Below, piece by piece: positions 21,131 through 31,243 of a DNA stretch of 64,000 nt. The stretch lies in assembly GCA_018806915.1 (NCBI GenBank), contig JAGKQI010000096.1, forward strand, positions 434,001-498,000, given 5' to 3'. Source of the DNA: Phytophthora colocasiae (lineage: Eukaryota > Oomycota > Peronosporomycetes > Peronosporales > Peronosporaceae). Position 1 is the first letter of the stretch, and every line of letters begins with the position of its first letter. Under the pieces are notes generated by a model. It was not told where the DNA came from. It was given only the letters and a program-made list of their open reading frames with translations, and did not search any database. The position numbers were made by a program, and so were the translations under genes.

Positions 21131-21433
21131 TGGCTTCAAGGAACTCGGGGATGACACTTAACAAAACGGTGCAAATCCTACTTGTCCAACCCCCAATACA
21201 CAGTTTTCATTGGTCAATATAGGGGGTGACACTTGACACCGATACTACGGCAGAGTTGCAGTACCGTAATTTGTCTGTTAAATCGCACACGTGTTTTTGT
21301 AATGCTCTCTATCCGTTTTTTTTTTACCTTGCTCTTTATTTGTCTTCTATGTGTCCCACATCTACGTACCCTATTTTCGGTACCTAAGCAATGCCGCTTT
21401 GCCACCATCGAGATCGCAATTTACCCCTCGCTC
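21131..21433 (+). repeat. Right copy of flanking duplication / CCT6 upstream
   Basis: 303-bp match to 15663-15973. It ends 40 bp before the CCT6 start codon, so it contains the proximal CCT6 promoter. It also repeats a short stretch from the 5' side of the pogo pseudogene. The pogo element was therefore present before the duplication. Confidence 0.88.
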
Positions 21434-21473
21434 GCTTCCTTCACGCGAAACCTCGACACATCACCAAACGGCT

Positions 21474-23232
21474 ATGAGCTACCGCGGCATGAACCCAAAC
21501 GCTGAGATCGTGAGCAAGTCACAGGCTCTTATGGTCAACGTTAGCGCCGCTAAGGGCCTCCAGGGGGTGCTGAAGTCCAACCTTGGTGGGTCTCCATTCT
21601 TCTAGCCAATTAAAAGCAAAGATCTAACCATTATTGCTCCAATAATCACACAGGCCCGCGTGGAACGCTGAAGATGCTGGTGGGTGGTGCTGGCCAGATT
21701 AAACTCACTAAGGACGGCAACGTGCTGCTGCACGAGATGCAGATCCAACACCCGACGGCTGCTTTGATTGCACGTGCAGCTACGGCCCAGGACGACGTGA
21801 CGGGCGACGGTACTACGTCCACTGTGCTGTTTATTGGTGAGCTGCTGAAGCAGGCAGAACGCTTCCTGGCTGACGGTCTTCACCCGCGTATTCTGTCGGA
21901 GGGCTTCGAGCTTGCCAAGGACGAGGCTCTGCGCGTGCTGGACGGCATGAAGATTACGCCGGAGGACATTCTCAAGGACCGTGAGCTGCTGTGCAGTGTT
22001 GCGCGTACTTCTCTGCGTACTAAGCTGGACCAGAAGCTGGCAGACCAACTCACGGAGATTATTACCGATGCCGTGCTGACCATCGCCGTGCCGGACCGTC
22101 CTATTGACCTGCACATGATCGAGATCATGCACGTACGTGAGCTGGAATATACTTTTGTGGCAGGTGAAAGTGCTGATAGATTTTTGATGAAAATTTTGTA
22201 CAGATGATGCACCAGAGCAGCAGCGACACTCGTCTTGTGAAGGGTCTGGTGCTGGACCACGGCTCGCGCCACCCCGACATGCCTACGTCGCTAGAAAACT
22301 GTTACATTATGACGTGCAATGTTTCCCTCGAGTACGAGAAGAGCGAAGTGAACTCAGGCTTCTTTTACAACAGCGCTGACCAGCGTGAGAAGATGGTGGA
22401 GGCTGAGCGTAAGTTCACTGATGATAAGGTGCGCCAGATCATCGAGCTCAAGCGTGAAGTATGCACGGAGGAGAACAAGAAGAGCTTCGTAATCATTAAC
22501 CAGAAGGGAATTGACCCTCTGTCGCTGGACATGCTCGCTAAGGAGGGCATTCTCGCTCTGCGTCGCGCTAAGCGCCGTAACATGGAGCGGATAACGCTTG
22601 CTTGCGGTGGAATGCCCATCAACTCGACGGATGACATGGACGAGTCCATGCTCGGATACGCTGGCAAGGTTTACGAGCAGACCCTCGGTGAGGAACGCTA
22701 CACGTTTGTGGAGGATGTTGCACACCCCAAGTCGTGCACGATCCTGATCAAGGGACCGAACGAGCACACGATCGCGCAGATCAAGGACGCCATCCGCGAT
22801 GGTGTTCGCGCCGTCAACAACGCTGTTGAAGACAAGGGTGTTGTTCCTGGCGCTGCTGCCTTCGAGTTGACTGCCCATGAGGCTCTCAACAAGTTCAAGG
22901 GAACGGTGAAGGGCCGTGCCAAGCTTGGCGTGCAAGCCTTCGCAGATGCTCTGTTGGTGATCCCTAAGGTGCTGGCGGAGAACTCCGGTCTGGACGTACA
23001 GGACACTCTGATCGCCGTGCAGGAGGAGCACCAGAACTCTGGTATGCCCGTGGGAATCGACCTCTTCTCTGGCGAACCCATGCTGCCGGAGCAGGAGGGT
23101 ATCTGGGACAACTACAGGGTGAAGCGTCAGTTCATCCACCTCGCCACGACGCTGGCTTCGCAGTTGCTGCTCGTTGACGAGGTTATGCGTGCTGGTAAGC
23201 AGATGGGTGGCGGCGGCATGGCTGAGCAGTAA
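21474..23232 (+). CDS. CCT6: T-complex protein 1 subunit zeta
   Basis: Subunit of the cytosolic group II chaperonin TRiC/CCT that folds actin, tubulin and other proteins. Three exons: 21474-21585, 21654-22132 and 22204-23232. Introns of 68 and 71 bp have GT...AG ends, and joining gives 539 residues, the family length. Conserved stretches include [20 protein letters not shown], the nucleotide-binding [37 protein letters not shown] and [20 protein letters not shown]. The C-terminus ends in a GGGGMAEQ tail. The start [11 protein letters not shown] is chosen because it is the only ATG upstream of conserved sequence. The promoter is squeezed to about 340 bp by the Copia element. Its far side is 5.5 kb away. 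Confidence 0.96.
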
Positions 23233-23362
23233 GTAGGTCGGCGGAATGCGTAAGTAGTTTATTTCCCCCACTAGCCCATCTACTCACCACTCAGAGTCAT
23301 AATAAACCGAGAAACTCACATCACCGCTGTGTACTAAAGCCAAGCTGTATTGCCATACATTT

Positions 23363-23972
23363 TCAACGGATAAACAATAGATAGAACACCAGGATGTCGG
23401 TAATTGACAGTGCCGCGATGACCATGTACAGGCAGATTTTCTTCCGGTACGACCGGTCAGCAATGATCTGCAGCAGGTGGCGCACTTGTCCCGTCATGCT
23501 CGATGTCTCCGACACCATACCCTTCATATCGTGCAGTTGGGAACGCTGTAGCTCCAGATCCACCAGAACATTTCTAGCCACCTCCTCCGACTCGGCCACC
23601 GTGCGTCGCGTGCGTTCAATATTGTCTGAAGTGCGCATCAGCGACCGTACACTCTGCAAATAAAGTAATTGCATTAGATCCTAGTCATTAGAAAAATAAA
23701 TAAATCTGACGTACAGGGTCTCCAGCGAAAAAGGTGCTGTAGTTGTTGAGGCTGGAAGGATCAGGTCCTCCACCTGTGACGCTGCCGCTGTTGCCATCTG
23801 CAAAGATGCCACCTCCACTACTGGTCGTGCCATTGCTGCCGGTCATGGCGACTCGTGGCCCTAGCAAGGCGGTTCGTTCCCTAGCGTTGGAGCTCGTGGT
23901 TGCTGAGATTTATAGAACAGAAATATTACGGAAGAGGACCTACCGCAGCTAGTGTCACTAGACACCTTGCAT
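23363..23972 (-). CDS. Short Vti1-like Qb-SNARE
   Basis: The last exon (23653-23363) encodes a SNARE helix (SLMRTSDNIERTRRTVAESE through RHLLQIIADRSY) and a C-terminal transmembrane segment (MVIAALSITDILVFYLLFI). The pattern is closest to Vti1 among Qb-SNAREs. A 61-bp intron (23654-23714) joins it in frame to an exon at 23715-23902 encoding a Gly/Ser-rich region. An in-frame ATG arises from a 7-nt first exon (23966-23972) spliced over 63 bp. The alternative start is MTGSNG inside the second exon. The model gives about 161 residues with no N-terminal Habc three-helix bundle. The start lies 77 bp from the divergent MMTAG2-domain gene, so they share a promoter. Confidence 0.75.
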
Positions 23973-24049
23973 TTTTTATTACGCCACCGAAAGTACAGTT
24001 ATTTTATGTCTTCACACCATCTTCAGTTTTGGAGCTATTCAAGTAAGAA

Positions 24050-25170
24050 ATGAGCTTCGGGAAGACCAACTACCGCGTGGGCGGCACACGCGGAGGCGCT
24101 GATCGTACGTCGCTGTTGAGAAGTGTATTCGTTTAAAAATTGATGTCGCTAACTGTGTGCGAATTTTGGTTGCTTGTACTGCCAGAATTTAAGTGGGAGG
24201 ACGTTAAGAATGACAAGTATCGAGAGAATTATCTGGGCCACTCAGTTCAGGCTCCTGTGGGTCGTTGGCAGAAGGGAAAGGACCTGACATGGTATGCCAA
24301 AGCGAACAAATCGGAGAGGGCTGAGGCTCTGCAAGCAGAACTGGCACTGGCCAAACAGCGCGACGAAGACCTCATGAACGACGCTCTGTACGCTTGAAAG
24401 AATTGTTAGACAAAGAGAACAGAAACTTACGTGTATCGTGTTATATTATATGTTGCAGAGGCATTGCACCTAAGAAGCGTCACGAACCTACTGGTGGTTT
24501 GAGTGCGTCGGAGGTGAAGGAGCTGCTGAAGCGTGGGGAGGCCGAACGTGGTGGTTTAGATGTGGAACGTGTTGAAGGCCTTGGTGCTGCTCCGGTGGAA
24601 GCTGCAGGCTTTGAAACCGGACCGAAACGTACGCTTGCGGAGAGATACAAAGATCAACTGGGCAAAACAGATACTACTTATGCATTGCCAGGTACGATCA
24701 ATGAGCGAATGACGGAGAATGAGTCAAAAGCTGCTCGGAAAGAAGCATGCAAGGCCGAAAAAGCAGCGAAGAAGCTGAAGAAAAAGGAAAAGAAAGAGCG
24801 TAAGAAGGAGAAGAAGGCCAAACGGCATCGTGACTTTGATTCAGATGAAGAAGACGAGAAAACGATGCAACGTCATCGCCATCAACATCGCACAGATGAA
24901 AAGAATTCATCTCGCTCGCGCTCACCGCCCAGAATTAGCCGCGATGCTGCTCGACGATCCCATTCTGCTAGCCGACAACGACGAAGCGGAATGTGCTCTC
25001 GTTCGCAGTCACCTCGTAGATATGAGAATTCTCCCAGACGCCGTGCTATTTCCCGTGGTCGATCAAGATCGCCTGGAAGTCCTTCAAGCCGACCCCGTCA
25101 TCATCGCCATCGATCATCACTGTCTCCGGCTCGTAGAAGACGCTCTCGTTCTCGGTCGCGTCGTCATTAA
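24050..25170 (+). CDS. MMTAG2 domain, RS-rich C-terminus
   Basis: Three exons: 24050-24104, 24186-24387 and 24459-25170; 322 residues. The N-terminus matches the MMtag domain of human MMTAG2 (C1orf35). Joined, it reads GGADQFKWEDVKNDK, then RENYLGHSVQAPVGRWQKGK and LTWYAKANKSE. The middle is a Lys/Glu helix (KKLKKKEKKERKKEKKAK). The end is an Arg/Ser-rich tract (SRSRSPPR, RSRSPGSPSSR, RRRSRSRSRRH) like that of splicing-related proteins, suggesting a nuclear RNA-associated role. Molecular function of the family is unknown. Splice sites were chosen from conserved motif continuity and phase. Confidence 0.88.
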
Positions 25171-25281
25171 ATCATGAATCAAAAACACATGAGGCCGTTC
25201 CATTCTGATTCTATTGGCTTGGGTTATTCGAAAACGACGTAACCTTGCTACAAGTTTGCAGCTTTTTGCTTCACTTGACAA

Positions 25282-26154
25282 TTACTCAGATTTTGATGTC
25301 GTATGTGCCTTCTTCTGTCGCCCACAGCGCTCCGAACTGCCGTCCTTGAGCTCGTAAGCAGGCAAGTAGTATCCTTCCTTGCCATCTTCACCCTTCCGCC
25401 AGAGTTCCGGGTTCTGTACGGTATCGAAGATGTTTCCTAGCGATGTGTAGCCATGGTCGTAAAGTGAGCAATACTCCAACTGGCAGTCGCGCAAGAAACT
25501 CCACACGTCCGCATATGTCCACTGCAAGATCGGATTCACACGCAGGAATGGTGGCCATCCAGGACTACTTGGTGAGAAGTGCTCCATGTCTTCAGTGTAT
25601 GGGTCACCACCACGCACGCCCATGTAGACACCCTTAATCTGGAGTTTCTCCAAGATATCCTTGACTCCCTCCACAAATGAGCACTTGTACACGTGGCAAC
25701 TAAGCGAGTACTTCTTGGTGCACTCTTCAGTGAACTCGCGCACCTCTGGAAACTGATCGTACGAGTCGAAGTACATGACAGGCACGCGTTGCAATTGCTC
25801 CTTGACACGCGCTTCCAGCTCGTCTTCCTGCAGCAAGTCAGCCGAGACAAAACTGTTTCGCGGCGATGTAACAGTCTTAGGGCCTTCTCCAGCGCTCTCC
25901 TGAGCTTTCAAGTGCGCTATCTGCACCTCCTCCAGCACGCGCTTGGCCACCACAATACGGATCAAATGAAGCACCACCGTCGAGTCTTTTCCCCCGTTAA
26001 AGCTGAAGCAGACACCCTCCAGACCGAAGATGTCAATAGCACTACGCATCACGTCCAGAGCCTTTTGCAATCGTTTCTGCATGGCTGGGTCAGCACCAGC
26101 AAAGAAGAGGTCGAAGCGTAGCAAAACGTCCCTCATACTAACGTCGTTGGTCAT
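25282..26154 (-). CDS. FAD1: FAD synthetase (FMN adenylyltransferase)
   Basis: A 290-residue PAPS-reductase-like protein that transfers AMP from ATP to FMN to make FAD. Signatures: the PP-loop CFSFNGGKDSTVVLHL near residue 50, VMYFDSYDQFPEV, the MGVRGGDPYTED substrate loop, and FLRVNPILQWTYADVWSFLR. Length agrees with yeast Fad1 (about 300). It lacks the molybdopterin-binding domain found in animal FLAD1. Intronless. The first ATG is used since conserved sequence begins soon after. It is convergent with the MMTAG2-domain gene, about 110 bp between stops. Confidence 0.92.
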   Translation of the reverse strand: MTNDVSMRDVLLRFDLFFAGADPAMQKRLQKALDVMRSAIDIFGLEGVCFSFNGGKDSTVVLHLIRIVVAKRVLEEVQIAHLKAQESAGEGPKTVTSPRNSFVSADLLQEDELEARVKEQLQRVPVMYFDSYDQFPEVREFTEECTKKYSLSCHVYKCSFVEGVKDILEKLQIKGVYMGVRGGDPYTEDMEHFSPSSPGWPPFLRVNPILQWTYADVWSFLRDCQLEYCSLYDHGYTSLGNIFDTVQNPELWRKGEDGKEGYYLPAYELKDGSSERCGRQKKAHTTSKSE

Positions 26155-26589
26155 GATTTAATCGTCGTTGAGAAGTTTAGGTTGAGTCAGACTTGATCGT
26201 AGTTTTGCGGTATATGCTGTGTGTACGGACTTAAAACAACCGTCAGAAGATTGGCCAGACGATGAAGAACGTGGTCGGCGTTGTATCGTCCTCTGGGGGT
26301 ACCTGGTGGTTGCGAATTATCGCCGTGAAGCTATCCCGTGTCCTCTGCTGGAAGTTGTTGAGTGACTGACTGTTTGTGTAAACTGCTGACGTGGGGCTCA
26401 GAGGAATTTTGGCGAATAAAAATGTAAGCAACAGACGAAATTCCAGAACGATGCAATGCGGATGTACAGTAGCATGAAGGTTTACTTTCCGCCGTGGTGT
26501 CGTGTGTTTTCCTACATCAATATCAGCTGTAAAATGCCTTGCTGTTTTGCTCGCCTGCAAGTTTGCATTGGAATTGGAATTACACCGGA
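26155..26589. other. Intergenic, no gene seen
   Basis: The minus frame 26243-26623 overlaps the end of the esterase, lacks any motif and is not supported. Probably FAD1 5' and esterase 3' flanking sequence. Confidence 0.5.
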
Positions 26590-27765
26590 CTAACTGATTT
26601 TCTTCAGTTGTTTCTCGACCCACTGGTGCCTCGTGTGCAGAGCTTTCTTGGACACGTCAGCGTCAGGTGCATGGGCTGCGAAATTGTGCCAACCACCAGG
26701 CCAAACGTGCAGTTCTGCCTGTACACCGTTCTTCCACAAGTTACTTGCAAATGCAACCACTTCATCTCGGCAGACTTCGGCTGTCCCAACCTCGAGGAAA
26801 GTTAGTGGAAGTCCTGATAGATGAGTAGCTCGTCCTGGCACTTCGAATTCCTTCACGTCTGTTGTTCCAAACCGCGAGCCAAGCACGCAGCTCCATGCAA
26901 ATCGATTGTTTCGACTGCTCCATAGCCCCTTTTCGTCGTCAAACTGAGAAGCGCTCACACTGTTGGTGCGATCATCCAACATTGGCGCAACGAGAAGTTG
27001 GCCGCACACCTTAGGACCACCGCGTTCACGTGCAAGTAGCGTCACACCTGCGCAAATTCCGCCTCCTCCGGAGGTCCCAGCGATGAGGAGCCCCTCTGGG
27101 TCGATACACAAGGCGGAGAGGTTTTCGCCGGTCCACTTGAAAGCTGCGTAAGCGTCCTCAACCGGTATCGGTGCCGGATGTTCAGGTGCAAGACGATACT
27201 CGGGCGAAATGATGATGGCATTGCACGTATCAAGATACAGCGCAAATGCTGCCAAGCCAGAGAAGCGGTTGCCGCTGATCATGCCGCCAGGGTGGAAGAA
27301 GAGAATGGCGGGGTAGGATCGAAGTTTGACGGGCGGAAGATTGAAATTTGGACCTCTCCTTCTGGGCCGGTAATGGTTCGCTCCTCATGAGTACTATCTG
27401 GCGATATGGCAAGGATTGATTTGGCTGAGGCATTGGAAGAAACTTCTTCGCGAAATGCAGGGAGATCGTCGATATGGAGTGGCATTTGACTGGCAGATGC
27501 CTCGTCGATGGATTTCTTCAGCTCCGGATCATAAGGGGGCCGAAGTGAAAGACTCATGGTATTCAGCAACTGCTCGCGACGGCTACGCACCTGTAGGCGC
27601 AAAAGACAAAGTGAAGCCTACCGCTGTGTATGACTTCGCCAATAATGGATAAAAAGGGACGAGCAGTACCATCTTTCCCCATGCAGACTTCATTTCTTCC
27701 CAAGAACTCGGACGCGGACTCATTCTCGCGCACTCCTTCGGTTGGTTTCTCGACAGAAGCTGCAT
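26590..27765 (-). pseudogene. HSL-family alpha/beta hydrolase, frame-disrupted
   Basis: Esterase/lipase of the hormone-sensitive-lipase (abhydrolase_3) type. Core: oxyanion motif FFHPGGMISGN (normally HGGG), YRLAPEHPAP, nucleophile elbow GTSGGGG (GxSxG), Asp in EVCRDE and His in GGWHNF, so the catalytic triad residues are present. The N-terminal part (27557 downward, MSLSLRPPYDPELKKSIDE) lies in another frame and needs a 1-nt shift near 27330-27350 to join YPAILFF. A further upstream frame (27765-27583) encodes a hydrophobic anchor-like MVLLVPFYPLLAKSY. It joins in frame only if a 31-nt GT...AG segment is removed. Either a recent pseudogene or an assembly error plus a very small intron. Confidence 0.7.
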
Positions 27766-28048
27766 CCTTCAGTTTAAGTGTTGTAGTTAAATGAGCTGCA
27801 GCTCAGTAAAACAACGTACATAACTCATCCTCCACATTTGATGCTGGAGTTGGCTGGCTAACCAGTCTCTGCTCAATACATGTAGCACTTGCTGCGAGAG
27901 ACTACAAACTTTGTAACAAAGGGTGCTACATAGTCAACCATTATCCTTGGAGGTTACCGCAGTTGAAAAAAAATCGCTGTCCGCTACTAGTACTTCATTT
28001 CCAATTTGCTTCCAAGTTGGCAACCAAGTAACAAACACGCCTCCAATC
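27766..28048. other. Upstream half of hAT-split elicitin promoter
   Basis: No coding signal. The stretch at about 27998-28048 (ccaatttgcttccaagttgg and onward) is nearly identical to 59396-59446 upstream of the intact elicitin-like gene. It is therefore the distal part of the promoter that hAT cut. Confidence 0.75.
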
Positions 28049-30370
28049 CAGGGGTTCCGAAAAATACTCGGAAGTGGAAATATATTCCGTATTTTCGGTG
28101 AAATTATTTATTCCACGGTTCCTGGGACAAGAATAAATTATTTACGGAGATGTCACGACTAGAATGAATTATTTATTTTAATATTCAAAACCTTCCATCC
28201 ATTATATTTAATGTACAACCACACCTACTCATTTGAGTTCAAGTATATCATGCTAAAACGCCATTTACTTAAACCTGTAAAAGTTATTAAGCAATAGTGT
28301 CCAGTAGTTGCCTCAATGGTACCAGTTCATCATAAAGGATCACTTTTCTTTTATCCAGCATCGCTGAAAACTTCTCCCAACCGCCAACCCAGCGTTTAAC
28401 CAGCAGAAATGGTGCGCGAAACCACTCTTATGCTTCCTCAACGGAAACAGGGATCTTTACGCCGAAGCAAGTGGCTCAGTTCTTTTACACGCATAGTTGA
28501 CGACAATAACGACCCTACGGGATACTTTGAGTGCAAGGCGTGCGGGAAATCCCGTAAACAAACTCAAGGAACTGGCTACACTAACCTAGTAGGTCATGTT
28601 TGCGTCGAACATCCGACGTACGAGCGTGAAATGGAGAGCGCTTCCGCTACTTCTACTGGGTCTTTCATCCCCTGGGTTCGACAGAAGGCGTCAAACCGGT
28701 TTGGGTGGATGGAGTGGGTGGTAAAAGCAAATCTCCCACTGGCCTTTGTTGAAAACCCGCTCTCGCGCCGGTAAGGACAAGAATTTAAATCGGTACCAGT
28801 ACTTGAAGATTAATTTATGGATCTTGTATTTTGTGTACAGATACACTAACTTGGCGCCAGTGTCAGTGGACACGTTGCGAAGCAACATGGAGGCAGTGAC
28901 GCGGGAGGTGGAAACTATCATCGGTACTGAAATGCCAAATGATTTTGGCCTGATGCTGGACGGCTGGAGTAACGGCAGTGAGTTCTACCTTGCTGTGTTT
29001 GCGGTGTACGTGAGCGAAGGCACCGCGCGGTACCCTCTTGTGTCGATGGCACCAGTGGTGCGAGGACCTGGTGATGACCATGGAGCAGAGACGTTGATGG
29101 AAGCTCTCTCAATTTTCCTCCCGTTTTTCGGAAAACAGCTGTCGCAATGCCGGTTTCTAGTCGGCGACAACTGCTCAGTCAACAAGCGGTTGGCCAACCT
29201 CATGGATGTCCCGCTTGTTGGCTGTGCAAGTCACCGGCTGAACCTGGCAATGAAGGAGCTCCTGGCACCTTACGAGGACGATCTAGACATAATCCAGCGA
29301 TTGATGAAAAAGCTAAGGACCCTAAAAGAGGGATCAAAGCTGAGGTAAGTTTTTGCTCTCTTTCCAATTGTATTTTGTGCTAATAATAATTAATTGCTCC
29401 TCTATATTAGATTATTGACTCCTTTACGGCCTGTGCTGCGCCAAGAAACACGGTGGGGTTCTAACCACGCCATGCTGCGCCGCTACTTCGAGCTACGTGG
29501 TTTTCTTTCCATGGACAACGAAGACATCGCTGAGTTTTTGCCCTCGCCAGCGACGCACAAGCGCCTGAAGGTACTTCTGGATGAGCTATCGGACTGTGAA
29601 TCGGTGTCCTTGGCGTTGCAGAAGGATGACGTCGATCTTCTCGGGGCTCGAGATCTACTTGATGGTCTGATTGCTGTGAAGCCGATACTTAAGACGTATC
29701 TTGGTAAGTTTGCATTTTTCTAATTGAAGTTTGAATTTCACTAACCAACAATTATTTTTTTGTAGGAACGTCGGCAAATATTATTCACTCGCCATCATTT
29801 GAGTCTGGATGCTGTAAGGTGCTAGCAGGTGAATCGGAAAGACTGTCCCGAGCCGAAAAGGCAGCTATGCAGCCGTTTGAGCGCGTGGAGGAGACTGGCT
29901 CAAGCGCTGAAGTGCAAATGTTGCAGTTGGAGAGTTTTGCAGAGCGCATTCTCAAAAAGCGCAAGGTGAAGGCTTCGGAAGTCAGCTATCCACTCGTCAG
30001 TGCAATCCCTCCCACGTCAAACAAAGTTGAACGCTTGTTTAGCGTTGCCTGGGCTATGATCGGCCACGAGCGCCAGGCACTATCGCCTATAGCGGTTGAG
30101 ATGCTGCTTTTCCTGAAAGTCAACGCCTCCTACTGGGGTGTGGAAGTCGTTGACAGATGCATTTAGAAAACAGTACAGCAGCACATGAACTGACATCAAG
30201 GGACTGTGAGCAGTGCATGTTTCTCACGGTTCTTCGCGGTGATATCAATTATTTACTGCGACGTTTTGATAGTTCTCAATTATTGATTTCTTTGAGTTTC
30301 TTCCTGCAATGCGTTACGGGCTGGAGTCCAATGGAGAAAATGAGTATCAGTACAATATTCGGAACCCCTG
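28049..30370 (+). mobile_element. Complete hAT transposon, 8-bp TSD
   Basis: 2322-bp element with 13-bp terminal inverted repeats: CAGGGGTTCCGAA at 28049-28061 and its complement ending at 30370. The target duplication CTCCAATC is perfect, at 28041-28048 and 30371-30378. The flanking sequence, with one CTCCAATC, matches the uninterrupted paralogous promoter at 59440-59447, which proves the boundaries. Interior holds a transposase gene with three introns and no visible lesion. Likely young and potentially autonomous. Confidence 0.95.
28409..30166 (+). CDS. hAT transposase (BED finger, hATC)
   Basis: Four exons: 28409-28770, 28841-29344, 29411-29703, 29766-30166. All introns are 62-70 bp with GT...AG ends, and the joined frame gives 519 residues. 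Domains: BED-type zinc finger near residues 45-75 (ECKACGKS ... VGHVCVEH). The catalytic core has the first Asp in LMLDGWSN and the second in FLVGDNCSVNK. The C-terminal hATC dimerisation segment is PPTSNKVERLFSVAWAMIG, whose Glu completes the D-D-E triad. GCASHRLNLAMK is another typical hAT motif. The start MVRETTLMLP is the first ATG of the open frame. Confidence 0.9.
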
Positions 30371-30410
30371 CTCCAATCTCACTTCACCGTCTTTATCGTC
30401 CTCGACAATC

Positions 30411-31074
30411 ATGTTGTTCGGCATTTTGTTCTTCTTCCTTCTCTCGGTCTTCGGAGCTGTAGCTGAAGATGCCTGTCCCCCGACTGAAATCGTCAAATAC
30501 GCAGAGCTGTACACTAGCCCACACCTGCACCCGTGCCAGAAAGCCTCCGCTGGGTTTTCGCTGGTTCCGCCTATGGGATACCCCACCGACCCTCAAGTCA
30601 AGGCCATGTGTGCATCCGACGCCTGTGTTGCGTTGATCAAGGATGTCCTCGAGTTACTGCTTCCTGTCCTTCGCCGGAGCGAAGTTGAACGTATTCAAGA
30701 TGGCGCGCAGCTTGGCCACGAAGAAGACATGTATCGTCCGACCCCAAAACCATCTTAGGAGACCGAGTATCACCCAACTCCGAAGTCGACCAAGTACGAG
30801 GCCCATTCCACACCGAAAACCTCAAAGGAAGAGTACCATCCGACCCCAAAGCCGACGAAGTCTACCGATAACAAGTACTACAATCTGGAGCCGATGGACA
30901 CTGAGAGTCAGTGTTTGTCAAGTGTGACCATGCTGATAACGCTTGCATAAAATGCAGTGCGCGAAAAAAGATCGCGAAGGATGCAGAAGCGAAACCTCCG
31001 ATGAACGGCACTACTTTCGAACTTTTCCCGATGCCCACCACAACGTACAAGGCAACTGTGTCGTCCAAAGCATA
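30411..31074 (+). pseudogene. Elicitin-like pseudogene
   Basis: Near-identical paralog of the gene at 59480-60262, starting with the same secretion signal (MLFGILFFFLLSV). Relative to the intact copy, 11 bp are missing after 30656, in the last third of the elicitin domain. This shifts the frame and removes the fifth-cysteine region. Further losses follow at about 30708-30722 and in the Thr/Pro/Lys repeat tail, with a TAG at 30757-30759. The conserved C-terminal end is still recognisable to the TAA at about 31072. The hAT element lies 40 bp upstream of the old start codon. Confidence 0.92.
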
Positions 31075-31243
31075 ACTTCATCCACAATAGCCCTGAACTT
31101 TACTTCGTACTAAAACGGAGTTAGTAGCTTATGGAAGAGACAAACAATATCGATAATATCGACAGTATCTGAAAGCAATGTCTTGTACTATTCCAGCGGA
31201 ATTATCCCGCTGGAGTTTCCATCCTCCACAAAGTCAGATCAGC

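Noticed and set aside
22354..23271. 305-codon minus-strand frame opposite CCT6
   Set aside because: Shadow of the GC-biased CCT6 coding strand. No domain.
26243..26623. 126-codon minus-strand frame downstream of the esterase
   Set aside because: No motif, overlaps the 3' end of the esterase, composition not coding-like.
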